Assembly (NCBI GenBank): GCA_009925045.1
Contig: RFQK01000003.1
Span: 1-27,601 of the forward strand
Origin: Methylococcaceae bacterium
GTDB taxonomy: Bacteria > Pseudomonadota > Gammaproteobacteria > Methylococcales > Methylomonadaceae
DNA length: 27,601 nucleotides
Direction of reading: 5' to 3'
Of this stretch, positions 1 through 9,042 are shown in pieces. Position 1 is the stretch's first letter. The number at the start of each line of letters is the position of its first letter. Below the pieces are notes generated by a model that ran no database searches, was not told the origin of the DNA, and was given only the letters and a program-made list of their open reading frames with translations. The position numbers and the translations under genes are program-made.

Positions 1-1193
1 CGAATCTGGCGATGGCGACCGGCAATATTGGTCGTGAAGGCGTCGGTGTTAACCCCTTGCGTGGTCAAAACAATGTCCAGGGTTCATGTGATATGGGTTC
101 ATTCCCACATGAGTTCGTCGGTTATCGCCATGTTTCAGACAACGCAACCCGCCACTTATTTGAACAGGCTTGGGGCGTGTCACTGTCTGGTGAACCGGGT
201 TTACGGATTCCCAATATGTTTGATGCAGCCATTGATGGCAGCTTTAAAGGTATGTACGTTCAAGGCGAAGATATTGCTCAGTCTGATCCCGACATTCACC
301 ATGTTCACCATGCCTTGCGTGAACTGGAATGTCTGGTGGTACAAGATATCTTCCTCAATGAAACCGCTAAATTTGCCCATGTCTTCCTGCCAGGTGCTTC
401 ATTCCTGGAGAAAAACGGTACCTTCACCAATGCTGAACGCCGTATTTCACCGGTGCGCCGCGTGATGAAGCCATTGGCGGGCAAAGAAGACTGGGAAGTG
501 ACTCAGGATCTGGCCAATGCGCTGGGTTATCCGATGAACTACAGTCATCCGTCCGAAATCATGGCCGAAATCGCCAGCCTGACGCCTCAGTTGGCCGGTG
601 TGAGCTATGAAAAAATTGATGCCATGGGCAGTTTACAATGGCCTTGCAATGAAGAAGCGCCTGAAGGCACACCCACTATGCACGTCGATGAATTCGTTCG
701 TGGTAAAGGTCGCTTCATGCTAACCGAATATGTAGCAACCAGCGAACGCACCAACAGCAAATTCCCGCTGATTCTGACCACGGGTCGTATTCTCTCTCAA
801 TACAATGTCGGTGCTCAGACGCGTCGTACCGCAAACAATGCCTGGCACAGTGAAGACAAACTGGATATGCATCCACATGACGCTGAAACCTTGGGCATCG
901 TTGACGGTGATTGGGTTGGCGTGAAAAGTCGTGTCGGTGAGACGGTGATGCGTGCTGTGGTCACTGACCGTATGCAACCCGGCGTGGTTTACACCACTTT
1001 CCACTTCCCAGAATCGGGTGCCAACGTCATTACCACTGATAACTCAGACTGGGCGACTAACTGTCCGGAGTATAAGGTCACCGCGGTTCATGTATCCAAA
1101 GTGGCTCAGCCTTCGGAATGGCAAAAAGAATATCAACACTTTTCTGACCAACAACAAGCGTTCCTGGATAATCGCATTCCAGTCAGCGAATAA
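1..1193 (+). CDS. fdhA: Formate dehydrogenase alpha subunit, 3' part
   Basis: This is the C-terminal part of the molybdopterin-binding catalytic subunit of a cytoplasmic NAD-dependent formate dehydrogenase, which oxidises formate to CO2. The gene is cut by the left edge. The reading frame is open from base 3 (N-L-A before the first visible Met), so the Met at 12 is internal. Visible family hallmarks are the GNIGREGVGVNPLRGQNNVQG segment followed by CDMG, the FLPGASFLEKNGTFTNAERR segment typical of molybdopterin oxidoreductases, and a C-terminal molydopterin dinucleotide-binding domain (TTGRILSQYNVGAQTRRT, then HPHDAETLGIVDGDWV). It is followed after 14 bp by fdhD and then fdsD, the usual order of an fds-type operon. 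In methylotrophs this enzyme is the last step of C1 oxidation and supplies NADH. Confidence 0.95.
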   Translation, partial: NLAMATGNIGREGVGVNPLRGQNNVQGSCDMGSFPHEFVGYRHVSDNATRHLFEQAWGVSLSGEPGLRIPNMFDAAIDGSFKGMYVQGEDIAQSDPDIHHVHHALRELECLVVQDIFLNETAKFAHVFLPGASFLEKNGTFTNAERRISPVRRVMKPLAGKEDWEVTQDLANALGYPMNYSHPSEIMAEIASLTPQLAGVSYEKIDAMGSLQWPCNEEAPEGTPTMHVDEFVRGKGRFMLTEYVATSERTNSKFPLILTTGRILSQYNVGAQTRRTANNAWHSEDKLDMHPHDAETLGIVDGDWVGVKSRVGETVMRAVVTDRMQPGVVYTTFHFPESGANVITTDNSDWATNCPEYKVTAVHVSKVAQPSEWQKEYQHFSDQQQAFLDNRIPVSE

Positions 1194-1207
1194 ATTGACA
1201 GGCTTGG

Positions 1208-2026
1208 ATGGATATTCTGAGTGAACTAGGCCCTGCCAGCTACCGACAAATTGAAACGGATAGCTGGCAAGGCATGGTTCACCAGCACCAACAGGATTTT
1301 GTCGCGGAGGAAGTACCGGTGGTGTTGGTCTATAATGACAAACCTCACGTTGTCATGCTCTGCACCCCTGTTGATCTGGAAGATTTTGCGATTGGCTTCA
1401 GCCTCACGGAAAATATCGTTCACTCGGTGAACGATATTCGTTCAGTTAAGACTTATCAACGCTCTAAAGGAATAGAAGTCAGACTCAGTATTCCCGAGCA
1501 TTGTTCCAGCCAGATGGCAGATAAAGGCAAAAACATGACCGGTCGCACCGGTTGTGGTTTATGTGGCGCCACCACATTGGAACAGGCCATCCGTCCGACG
1601 AGAAAAGTAACTGAAGGACTGACACTGGACGCTGCGCACTTAAGCCAGGCTTTTCATGACTTGAATGCTCGACAACCTATTAATCAGTTAACCGGTGCTA
1701 TTCACGCTGCGGCTTGGCTGGATAAAACCCGAGGTCTGGTTCAAGTACGTGAAGATGTTGGCCGACACAATGCACTGGACAAACTGATAGGCAGTTTGGC
1801 CAAAGCCAATGTCGACTTTAGCCAGGGCTGGTTATTAGTCACCAGCCGTGCCAGTTATGAAATGGTACAAAAAGCCGCCAGTGTCGGTATTACCCTGCTG
1901 GCTGCGATATCGGCTCCCACTGCTTTGGCCATCAACCTGGCAGAACAATCCGGATTAACTTTAATAGGATTCGCCCGGGGAGATAGACATGTGGTTTATA
2001 CTCACCCGCATCGATTGCAACACTGA
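1208..2026 (+). CDS. fdhD: Formate dehydrogenase accessory sulfurtransferase FdhD
   Basis: A 272-residue protein of normal FdhD length. FdhD passes sulfur from the desulfurase IscS to the molybdenum cofactor of formate dehydrogenase, which is required for activity. The conserved Cys-x-x-Cys loop is present as GCGLCG, with cysteines near residues 116 and 119. The later VREDVGRHNALDKLIG and LLVTSRASYEMVQKA segments match the family core. It lies 14 bp after the alpha subunit and 17 bp before the fdsD start, so the three genes are probably one transcript. No strong ribosome-binding site is visible before the ATG, consistent with translational coupling. Nothing in the gene looks damaged. Confidence 0.95.
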   Translation: MDILSELGPASYRQIETDSWQGMVHQHQQDFVAEEVPVVLVYNDKPHVVMLCTPVDLEDFAIGFSLTENIVHSVNDIRSVKTYQRSKGIEVRLSIPEHCSSQMADKGKNMTGRTGCGLCGATTLEQAIRPTRKVTEGLTLDAAHLSQAFHDLNARQPINQLTGAIHAAAWLDKTRGLVQVREDVGRHNALDKLIGSLAKANVDFSQGWLLVTSRASYEMVQKAASVGITLLAAISAPTALAINLAEQSGLTLIGFARGDRHVVYTHPHRLQH

Positions 2027-2043
2027 TACTTTATAGATTGGAT

Positions 2044-2331
2044 ATGAATATTAATACTCTGGTCAAAATGGCCAATAATATCGGCGCATTTTTCAATTCC
2101 GAACCTGTACTTGAAGACAAAATCAAGGGCGTAGAAACCCATTTACGCAATGCCTGGGAACCCCGTATGCGTCAAAGCATCATTGCCCATGTTGATAATG
2201 GCGGCGCGGAACTGATGGATATTCCATGTGCCGGCACAGCTGATAAAAGGCTTTGTTATGCTCACGCTCCCTTAGATGCGCCAGTTCATGCACGACAATC
2301 ATTCGCAAAAAGGCTGCCGGCGCCTGCTTAA
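2044..2331 (+). CDS. fdsD: Formate dehydrogenase delta subunit FdsD, aberrant C terminus
   Basis: The first ~57 residues (MNINTLVKMANNIGAFF, then THLRNAWEPRMRQSIIAHVDNGG) match FdsD, a small subunit of NAD-dependent formate dehydrogenase. I use the ATG at 2044 rather than the in-frame TTG at 2038 because family members begin with this sequence. After GGAEL the familiar ending of about 10-15 residues is absent. The frame instead runs through unrelated sequence (MDIPCAGTADK and onward) to 2331, where it is simply antisense to the convergent YgjP-like gene. I infer that the last codons were lost in a deletion near 2215-2225 that also truncated the opposite gene. The extra ~40 residues are probably junk read-through, and whether the protein is functional is uncertain. 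Confidence 0.75.
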   Translation: MNINTLVKMANNIGAFFNSEPVLEDKIKGVETHLRNAWEPRMRQSIIAHVDNGGAELMDIPCAGTADKRLCYAHAPLDAPVHARQSFAKRLPAPA

Positions 2332-2647
2332 ACACGGATCCTATTCGAATTTCACGCTTAGCTTTCAGTTTGCCACCCTGAATCCGCGAAACCGCAGTGT
2401 GTAAACCTAAGGCTTGGTGCAGAACATCAAGTTTGTCGTCATAAACCACCTTACTCAAAGGCTCAGATTGCCGCATCGCCTGATTTTTTATGCTTTGGGT
2501 AAATTCATACAAAGCCTTATCCGTTTTGACTTCGTGCGCAACGGGATATTTTTGCCGTAAATAAGCAGCTAACTGCCCCTGGGCCAGCATAGCGTCAACC
2601 TTGGCACATACATCAGGCGGATAGCCTGCTAAATACTTCAAAGCCAT
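2180..2647 (-). CDS. YgjP-like zinc metalloprotein, C-terminally truncated
   Basis: A reverse-strand protein of 155 residues from the ATG at 2647, which is preceded by a GAGGA ribosome-binding site; an upstream in-frame ATG at 2680 lacks one. It carries the HELAH zinc motif at residues 120-124, followed by LREREHNKAFYQLCRHM with a third His ligand at about 130. This is the signature of the YgjP/SprT-like metallopeptidase-fold family. Relatives continue after the CxHMEP motif with an aromatic, tyrosine-rich tail of about 25 residues. Here the frame departs right after HME into YPSVPRRHYQHGQ and stops, and that tail is antisense to fdsD. The zinc site is intact but the end of the fold is missing, so it may be a decaying gene. 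The biological substrate of this family is not settled. Confidence 0.75.
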   Translation of the reverse strand: MALKYLAGYPPDVCAKVDAMLAQGQLAAYLRQKYPVAHEVKTDKALYEFTQSIKNQAMRQSEPLSKVVYDDKLDVLHQALGLHTAVSRIQGGKLKAKREIRIGSVFKQAPAAFLRMIVVHELAHLREREHNKAFYQLCRHMEYPSVPRRHYQHGQ

Positions 2648-2721
2648 GATTAATCCTCGAGATGAATTGACGGCAGGCATGATAACTGAATAGCCGCATT
2701 ATTAATGCGATCAGAATTGAG

Positions 2722-2741
2722 TTTAGATATTTTTATCTAAA
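2722..2741. repeat. Small AT-rich inverted repeat
   Basis: TTTAGATA (2722-2729) and TATCTAAA (2734-2741) form an 8-bp perfect stem with a TTTT loop. It lies in the divergent region between the YgjP-like gene and the porin, about 80 bp upstream of the porin Pho box. It could be a regulator site or a hairpin. No function can be read from it. Confidence 0.4.
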
Positions 2742-2820
2742 GTGATTAACCACTAATCATCAAAAAACTTTCACTCAACACTCGTCGCTTTAAAGCAACA
2801 GACCTGTAGTTTTTTTTACA

Positions 2821-2854
2821 TTGTCACACTACTGTCACATTCGAAACCTAAAAT
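2821..2854 (+). promoter_or_regulatory. Pho box and -10 of the porin gene
   Basis: TTGTCAC (2821-2827), spacer ACTA, CTGTCAC (2832-2838), then exactly 10 bp, then TAAAAT (2849-2854). This 7-4-7 direct repeat followed by 10 bp and a -10 hexamer is the layout of PhoB-activated promoters such as E. coli phoA. It predicts transcription starting near 2861, about 100 nt before the porin ATG. Control by PhoB under phosphate starvation is inferred from the site and the gene it precedes. Confidence 0.85.
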
Positions 2855-2963
2855 CGCGCCAACTCAAGAGCTAAGTCGGAAATGAGTTACTCAGATATGG
2901 CAAGGAATGCCATGTGCGCATTAGCGCTTGATTTTGATTTTATTTAAATACTTTGGAGACACT

Positions 2964-4523
2964 ATGAAAGCAACCAAACTCAGTCTGGCTATCGCCTCTC
3001 TGATAAGCGCAGGCTTCGCAGGCCAAGCTTTGGCCTTGGACTTGTACGTAGACAACAAAACCCAACAAATCTTCGCTGAACCAGGTCCTAACCGCAGCAA
3101 ACTGGGCTCTTTTGAGAAAGTTGAAGACCACGCTGATCAAAAAGCTGAGATCAACAAGATCAAAGAAGAATTAGCTCTGAAAAACAATGAAATCAAAGCG
3201 TTGGATGAGCATGTAAAAGATCCTAAGTACGGTGAATTACAAATTAACGAAAAAGGCATTAAATTCGAAAGCAAAGATGGCAACTTCGAAATGTCTTTGA
3301 ACGGTCGTATGCAAGTTGACTCCCAAATGAACGTTCAAGATGCTAACACCACAACAACAGCAGCTCCGGTACCAACCAGCCAATTAGCTGACGGTAGCAA
3401 TATTCGTCGTGCCCGTCTTGGTGTTGAAGGTAGTTTTTTCAAAGATTATGAATATAAATTTGAGTATGACTTTAGCCGCGGCGGTAACTCCGGTGTAGCT
3501 GCAGGTATTACAGACGCATATCTAAACTGGAAAGGCTATAGCAATCTAGGTGTAAAAATCGGTTCATTTAAAGAACCATTTTCACTTGAAGAAGCAACCA
3601 GTAACCGCTGGATTACCTTTATTGAACGTAATATGGCAGTTAACTCATTTTCTGATAACCCAAATGCTTATAAAACCGGTATTGGCCTGACATGGGCAGA
3701 ACCTCGTTGGCAAGCTGCAGGTGCTTTGATGACAGAACCTGTTGGTGGTGGCTGGGCTTATACTACTTCTAAAGGCGGTAACGGTAACAACAACCGTAAC
3801 GGTGGCTCAGGTGACACTGGTTTTGAAATCACTGGCCGTATCACAGGCTTACCTTGGTATGTTGACAAAAACAAATTCCTGCATGTAGGTGCTTCTGGTT
3901 CTGAGCGTTGGATGCCAAACAACCTAGGTGGTGGCAATAACGCTATGGCCTATACAGCAGCTATTAACAGCAACGTTGACAGATCGAATGTATTAAACAC
4001 AGGTATCATTCCTCTTGGCTCAACTTTGACCAGAATGGGTGGTGAAACCGCTGTAGTCTACGGTCCATTCTCAGCTCAGGCCGAATATATTCAAACCGAT
4101 ATCAGCAATGGTTCTAAAGCTGCTAATGCAAGCTTGGTCGACGGCGCAACCTTAAAAGGTTACTACGGATATGTGAGCTATTTCCTGACTGGCGAATCAC
4201 GTTCATACAAAGCTAAAACCGGTGCTTGGGATCGTCTGAAACCTAGCAGAAACTTCGATATGAAAGGCGGTAAAGGCGCTTGGGAAGTTGCTGCAGGTTA
4301 CGATTATCTCAACCTGAACAGCAAAGGTATCAATGGTGGTGAAGCAAATACAGCCAAATTTGGTGTGAACTGGTATCCAAATTCACACTTTAAAGTTATG
4401 GCAAACTATATTCATGTTCTGGATATTCAGCAGTCCTCAGCACTGTCATTGACCAAACATGGTGCCTCATGGAATGGTGGCAATCTGGATATGTTTGAAA
4501 TGCGCGGTCAGGTTGATTTCTAA
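2964..4523 (+). CDS. Phosphate-selective outer-membrane porin (OprP/OprO type)
   Basis: A 519-residue outer-membrane beta-barrel. The ATG at 2964 follows TTGGAGAC and opens a clear Sec signal peptide (MKATKLSLAIASLISAGFAG, ending QALA), so the in-frame TTG upstream is not the start. Residues of about 50-85 are charged and helical (KAEINKIKEELALKNNEIKAL), which suggests a short coiled coil, perhaps for trimer assembly. The barrel contains typical OprP/O segments such as RRARLGVEGSFFKDYEYKFEYDF and KIGSFKEPFSLEE, and ends with a membrane-strand tail, MFEMRGQVDF, with a terminal Phe. The family forms trimeric anion channels for phosphate or polyphosphate. The Pho box upstream and the terminator directly after make it a single-gene, phosphate-starvation unit. 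Substrate preference cannot be read from sequence alone. Confidence 0.92.
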   Translation: MKATKLSLAIASLISAGFAGQALALDLYVDNKTQQIFAEPGPNRSKLGSFEKVEDHADQKAEINKIKEELALKNNEIKALDEHVKDPKYGELQINEKGIKFESKDGNFEMSLNGRMQVDSQMNVQDANTTTTAAPVPTSQLADGSNIRRARLGVEGSFFKDYEYKFEYDFSRGGNSGVAAGITDAYLNWKGYSNLGVKIGSFKEPFSLEEATSNRWITFIERNMAVNSFSDNPNAYKTGIGLTWAEPRWQAAGALMTEPVGGGWAYTTSKGGNGNNNRNGGSGDTGFEITGRITGLPWYVDKNKFLHVGASGSERWMPNNLGGGNNAMAYTAAINSNVDRSNVLNTGIIPLGSTLTRMGGETAVVYGPFSAQAEYIQTDISNGSKAANASLVDGATLKGYYGYVSYFLTGESRSYKAKTGAWDRLKPSRNFDMKGGKGAWEVAAGYDYLNLNSKGINGGEANTAKFGVNWYPNSHFKVMANYIHVLDIQQSSALSLTKHGASWNGGNLDMFEMRGQVDF

Positions 4524-4562
4524 TCAACCGACGCAGAGGCAGGGATAGCCTCACCTAAACTT

Positions 4563-4603
4563 AAAACCGCCTCGTTTCCCCCCAAGGACGAGGCGGTTTT
4601 TTT
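4563..4603 (+). terminator. Rho-independent terminator of the porin gene
   Basis: AAAACCGCCTCG (4563-4574) pairs with CGAGGCGGTTTT (4589-4600) over 12 bp with a 14-nt loop, and the right arm runs into T residues through 4603. It lies 40 bp after the porin stop and separates this gene from the sensor kinase. Confidence 0.93.
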
Positions 4604-4652
4604 ATGTCTGTTGGCGTGATACATTGAAGTCTCGTACACTGCAATTAATCTC

Positions 4653-6067
4653 ATGAAAAGCCGCCCTACCCTGCGCCAATTACTGTTTCGACCCGTCATC
4701 TTCGTCACCATTACCCTGGGTATCTTGGTGATTGCCGAACTGGTCGCCATTGGTCAGTTAACCTGGCTGAATAACCAGCGCCTGCACACCATCGAAAAAG
4801 ATATTAGTGAAGATCGCGATCTGGAAACCAGTATCTTTGAACTGTTGCAGTTACAGCTAAAACTCGCAGCGAGCAAAAATACCAGTGAAGCAGATAAGAC
4901 CCATATTACCGACATCGAAAACCAGTTATTAGAGGTACTGGAAACCCATACCCAACATAATCCACAATCCGCAGAAAGCTTGCGGACCTTAAAAGATGTC
5001 TTCAGTAAAGCCTTGGCCGGTGATCAAAAACAATTAACAACGGTATTTGAACTGATTCGTCAGGTTTTAGACCAACAGGCCGATGAAGAAGAAAAACTGT
5101 TAATCAATGTTGAAGCTGACAGCCGTCTGGAATTACAACTGGCCATTATTTTGCCCTTGATTTTATTCTGGGTAGTCCGACACTTCTTTCGCACCAATGT
5201 TTCCGAACCCCTGGATTCTTTAAAAGATTTACTTTCGGGTCTCGCGGAAGGCGATTTACAACCCATTGCCCGAGACACAACTGATCCCCAATTACATGCC
5301 TTGTTTGAGCGTTACAACCATCTGGTTTCACGTTTGCAGGAACTGGAACAAGAGCATCTGGATTACACCAACGCCTTGGAAATGCGGGTCAGACAAACCA
5401 GTCATGCTCTGCTAGAGCAAAGCCAGCAACTCGCGCGTGCCGAACGCCTTGGCGCTTTGGCCGAACTCGCTGCCAGTACCGCCCATGAGTTGCGAAATCC
5501 ACTCGCCAGTATCCAGCTGGCTTTAGAAAACATGCTACAAGACTGTCAGGACCAGTCCAGCGCCTTACCCGAACCTTAAACAGCTTATTAGCCTCGGCAC
5601 ATAGTTCAGCGGCTTCTGCTCAGACCATCGATGTCCAAAAAGCCTTACTCGATTTATTACGACTGCTCAAATATCAGGCGCATGAAGGCATTCAGTTTGC
5701 CTATCAATTAGAAGATGATTTGCAATTGTTTTTGCCTGAAAACGAATTTCGTCAGGTCTTACTTAATTTGCTCTTAAACTCGATTCAGGCGATAGGGCCA
5801 AATTCAGGTGAAGTCACATTAGTAGGCCGCCGAGAAGCACAACAGATTGTGTTAACCGTCAGTGATACAGGACCTGGGTTTAGCGCTGAGTTTCTGCAAA
5901 GTGGCATTCAACCGTTTGTCAGTCTAAAGGACGGCGGCACCGGCCTGGGTTTGAGTATGGTGCAACGCTTTATGAAAGATCATCAAGGCCAGTTAAAAAT
6001 CGCTAATCAACACGGCCACGCTGAAGTCAGCTTGTTTTTCCCTACCAGCCCTGCCTTCAACAACTGA
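4653..6067 (+). pseudogene. Membrane sensor histidine kinase, disrupted by internal deletion
   Basis: The N-terminal frame (4653-5579) has a transmembrane segment near residues 15-37, a periplasmic helical domain, a second transmembrane segment near 160-180, a HAMP-like linker, a coiled coil and the H-box AHELRNPLASI with phospho-accepting His278. The frame then ends in LPEP-stop. The rest of the kinase lies in another frame, running through RLTRTLNSLLASAHS to 6067, with the N-box LLLNSIQAIG, G1 box DTGPGFS and G2 box GGTGLGLSM. Roughly 10-15 residues expected between the two HisKA helices (after LENMLQDCQDQ) are missing. This is therefore a small out-of-frame deletion near 5555 rather than a one-base slip. 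The ATPase domain could be made separately only if a start inside it is used. The likely partner is the NtrC-type regulator at 7244. Confidence 0.8.
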
Positions 6068-6284
6068 TTGGCAAAAAACCTTCAAGCTTATTCTGCAAAC
6101 CCGTCTGGGTTCATAGGTCACTCGTTTACGCAGATGATCTACGGATCAGATACTCCGTATTCAAGCTCCCAGGCGTATCACTATCCTCAGGTCTGCATTC
6201 AGGATGGGCTATGCCAATCAGCCCATAACCCAAATGTCATCAAACTTTGATAGACTTAATCATCGCTAAACACACTCCGTATCG
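6068..6284. other. Gap with three small hairpins
   Basis: No credible gene is seen between the kinase and the transporter. Three short perfect inverted repeats follow one another: AACCC/GGGTT (6098-6111), TACGGA/TCCGTA (6140-6159) and ATGGGCT/AGCCCAT (6204-6226). None is followed by a T run, so they are not clear terminators. They could be a structured leader for the transporter or decayed sequence. A 60-codon open frame here resembles nothing and has no ribosome-binding site. Confidence 0.4.
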
Positions 6285-7226
6285 ATGAATACCTCTCCGC
6301 AATCCCTGACTGCTTATGCCTGGTTATCACTCGGTGCCGCAGTTGCAACCATTGCCTTAAAAACCTATGCATGGTGGCTAACCGATTCTATGGGTTTGCT
6401 GTCTGATGCGCTGGAGTCTTTAATTAATCTGGTAGCTGCTATTATCATGCTGGCGGTATTGGGAATTTCCTCGCAACCCCCGGATGATGATCATGCCTAT
6501 GGCCATGAAAAAATAGAATATTTTTCCAGTGGTGCCGAAGGCATCATGATATTACTGGCAGCTTTCAGCATCGCCCTGACAGCCTGGGAACGACTCTGGC
6601 ATCCTATGCCTCTTCAGGCTTTGGATATCGGTATTGCAGTCTCAATCCTTGCCTCCATCATTAACCTGGTCGTTGCGCAAATTTTGATTCGGGTCGGAAA
6701 AAAACGTCATTCCATTACCCTGGAAGCTGATGGTAAACACCTGATGACCGATGTCTGGACCACGGTAGGCATTTTAGTGGGCATTAGCTTGATTAGCTTG
6801 GCTGATCGCTTCCCATCCAGCCTTGAACTGGCCCATGCTCTGGGTTTGGAGAATTGGACGATTCTTGATCCTCTGATCGCGCTGTTAGTGGCCGTGCATA
6901 TTATCTGGGCGGGCATTCATCTGTTGCGCAGAACCGCTTCCGGTCTGCTTGATGCTGCTTTGCCACCTGAAGAACAAAGCCAGATTATTGAAGTTCTGGA
7001 AAACTTTGTTCATGACCAGCCAATCACTTATCATGCCTTGCGTACCCGCTATGCAGGCGCCCGCCGTTTTATGTCCGTACATGTTTTGGTTCCTGGAAAC
7101 TGGACAGTTCAGCAAGGCCATGATCTGGTTGAGCGCATAGAATTGGAACTGATGAACTTGTTCGATTATCTGGATATCGACACCCATTTGGAACCCATAG
7201 AAGATGAAGCTTCTTGGCGCCATTAA
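6285..7226 (+). CDS. Cation diffusion facilitator (CDF) transporter
   Basis: A 313-residue inner-membrane metal/proton antiporter of the cation diffusion facilitator family, which exports divalent metals such as Zn, Fe, Co or Mn. Six hydrophobic segments are recognisable. The metal-site motifs are SDALESLIN in helix 2 (Asp in SDALES), HAYGHEKIEYFSS after it, and ADGKHLMTDVWTTVG in helix 5 (His/Asp pair). A soluble C-terminal domain of about 80 residues (SQIIEVLENFV to THLEPIED) follows, with the family's ferredoxin-like fold expected. Which metal it carries cannot be told reliably. It sits between a sensor kinase and a response regulator on the same strand, which suggests, without proving, that it is a target or co-transcribed cargo of that pair. 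Confidence 0.9.
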   Translation: MNTSPQSLTAYAWLSLGAAVATIALKTYAWWLTDSMGLLSDALESLINLVAAIIMLAVLGISSQPPDDDHAYGHEKIEYFSSGAEGIMILLAAFSIALTAWERLWHPMPLQALDIGIAVSILASIINLVVAQILIRVGKKRHSITLEADGKHLMTDVWTTVGILVGISLISLADRFPSSLELAHALGLENWTILDPLIALLVAVHIIWAGIHLLRRTASGLLDAALPPEEQSQIIEVLENFVHDQPITYHALRTRYAGARRFMSVHVLVPGNWTVQQGHDLVERIELELMNLFDYLDIDTHLEPIEDEASWRH

Positions 7227-7243
7227 TTTTTGGATAGGCACTC

Positions 7244-8635
7244 ATGTCAGACAGTTTACTGATTATCGAAGACGAAGCCTTACTCGGTAATGAGTTGGCG
7301 CGTTTTTTTCGCAAACGTGACTGGGATGTGACCCTGACGCGCAATCTGGAAGACGCAGAAGCCACTCTAAGTGCAGAAACCATAGACCCTTTGGTAGTGC
7401 TGTCGGACATGAATCTACCCGATGGCAATGCGCTAGATTTCCTGGAAAAAATCAAAGACAAAACCCATGATAGCGAATGGATCTTTGTGACTGGCTACGG
7501 CAGTGTCGCCGATTCGGTTCGTGCGGTTCGTTTGGGTGCCTATGACTTTATTGAAAAACCCTGCGACCCGGAACGACTCAATCTGTTAGTTGAAGGTGCG
7601 GCCCGCAGCGCTCGTGCTCAGCGGCGTTTGTCGCAACAAAGTCAACAACAGACCAATCGCTACAGTATCGATGCTTTGGTCGGTGACAGCTCTATCACAA
7701 ACACACTCAGACAAATGATCTGGCAAATGGCGCAAGTGCCATTTTCCAGCCTGATTATCAGTGGTGAAACCGGGACGGGCAAAGGTCTGATTGCCCGCAT
7801 TCTGCATCACACCGGTAGTCGCGCCCATGCGCCTTTAATCGAATTGAATTGTGCGGCCTTACCTAAAGAATTACTAGAATCGGAACTATTTGGCTATGAA
7901 GCCGGCGCTTTTACCGGTGCCAAAAAACGTCATCGCGGCCTGTTTGAACAAGCCCATACCGGAACATTATTTCTGGATGAAATTGGGGAAATGGACTTGG
8001 ATTTACAAACCAAGTTATTAAAAGCGGTGGAAGATTTACGGATTCGCCGTTTGGGTGGCGAAAGTGAAATTAGCATTGATGTGCAAATCATTGCTGCAAG
8101 TAATCTGGATTTATCAGCCCGAGTCGAACAAGGTCTGTTTCGTAGCGATCTGTATCATCGGCTCAATATCATGAGTTTACGTGTCCCCTCGTTACGTGAA
8201 CGCAAACTAGACCTTGAGCAATTGGTTCCGGCCTTCATCGCTGAAAACAATCGTAAATCCAATAAAAATGTGAAACAGATCAGTGAATCTGCCTGGAGCA
8301 AAATGCGCAGTTATAACTGGCCTGGCAATATCCGCGAATTAAGCAATGTCATCGAACGTTGCGTATTATTAGCAAGCGATGAACATTTCCCTGAACATTG
8401 GCTGCAGTTATCTCAGGCTTCATCGGCTCCATCCGAAGCAGCAAAAATGGCCGAGGATGGTATCTTCTTACCACTCGATGGCAGTTTGAGTCTGCAGGAA
8501 ATTGAAAAATATGTGCTTCAGGAAGTGCTTAATCGCACTGATGAAAATGTCACTGCCGCGGCACGGATGCTGGGAACTACCCGTGAAACCTTGCGCTATC
8601 GAGTTCAAAAATACAACTTACGTTGTAAATCTTAA
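7244..8635 (+). CDS. NtrC-family sigma-54 response regulator
   Basis: A 463-residue, full-length activator with three domains. The receiver covers residues ~1-120, with acidic residues E9 and D10, phospho-acceptor D55 (LSDMNLPDG) and the lysine of FIEKP. A sigma-54 AAA+ domain covers ~145-380, with Walker A GETGTGKG, the GAFTGAKK loop that contacts sigma-54, and Walker [13 protein letters not shown] Fis-type helix-turn-helix ([21 protein letters not shown]) ends the protein. It should activate a sigma-54 promoter after phosphorylation, probably by the adjacent, now broken, kinase. It begins 17 bp after the CDF gene. The target is unknown. Because the kinase is damaged, the regulator may now be unphosphorylated or served by another kinase. 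Confidence 0.92.
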   Translation: MSDSLLIIEDEALLGNELARFFRKRDWDVTLTRNLEDAEATLSAETIDPLVVLSDMNLPDGNALDFLEKIKDKTHDSEWIFVTGYGSVADSVRAVRLGAYDFIEKPCDPERLNLLVEGAARSARAQRRLSQQSQQQTNRYSIDALVGDSSITNTLRQMIWQMAQVPFSSLIISGETGTGKGLIARILHHTGSRAHAPLIELNCAALPKELLESELFGYEAGAFTGAKKRHRGLFEQAHTGTLFLDEIGEMDLDLQTKLLKAVEDLRIRRLGGESEISIDVQIIAASNLDLSARVEQGLFRSDLYHRLNIMSLRVPSLRERKLDLEQLVPAFIAENNRKSNKNVKQISESAWSKMRSYNWPGNIRELSNVIERCVLLASDEHFPEHWLQLSQASSAPSEAAKMAEDGIFLPLDGSLSLQEIEKYVLQEVLNRTDENVTAAARMLGTTRETLRYRVQKYNLRCKS

Positions 8636-8649
8636 CCAGCGGAGGCCTT

Positions 8650-9042
8650 ATGAGTGATGCATTTGACGACGATTACTGGCGTGAACGACTGACAGACGAA
8701 CAATTTTATGTCTGCCGGCAAAAAGGCACAGAACCGGCATTTACCGGCAAATATACCGACACGACTGTCGACGGTGTTTATCAATGTGTCTGCTGCGGCA
8801 GCGCCTTGTTTGATTCCGAGAGCAAGTTTCATTCCGGCTGTGGCTGGCCAAGTTTCACCGCCCCCACCCATGCTCAGGCCGTTCAGGAACATCTGGATTT
8901 AAGTCATGGAATGCGCCGCACTGAAATTACCTGTACCCACTGCGGAGCGCATCTAGGTCATGTTTTTAATGACGGCCCCCATCCGACCGGACTGCGTTAT
9001 TGTATTAATTCTATTGCTCTCACTCTGGACGCTGATACATGA
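8650..9042 (+). CDS. msrB: Peptide-methionine (R)-S-oxide reductase MsrB
   Basis: A 130-residue, full-length MsrB that reduces methionine-R-sulfoxide in oxidised proteins using thioredoxin. The start follows an excellent GGAGG site. Zinc cysteines are present as C46-C49 (CVCC) and C95-C98 (CTHC). The substrate loop SGCGWPSF is present, and the catalytic cysteine is C118 in RYCINS. Its stop overlaps the aminopeptidase start (ATGA at 9039-9042), so the two are translationally coupled. The protein appears cytoplasmic, as there is no signal peptide. Nothing is unusual. Confidence 0.95.
   Translation: MSDAFDDDYWRERLTDEQFYVCRQKGTEPAFTGKYTDTTVDGVYQCVCCGSALFDSESKFHSGCGWPSFTAPTHAQAVQEHLDLSHGMRRTEITCTHCGAHLGHVFNDGPHPTGLRYCINSIALTLDADT

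Noticed and set aside
4653..6067. Programmed ribosomal frameshift in the sensor kinase.
   Set aside because: Conserved residues between the two HisKA helices are missing at the junction, so a deletion explains it better; no slippery heptamer with structure was seen.
6068..6250. 60-codon open frame between the kinase and the CDF gene.
   Set aside because: It lacks a ribosome-binding site, has an unlikely composition, and lies over three hairpins in a gap.
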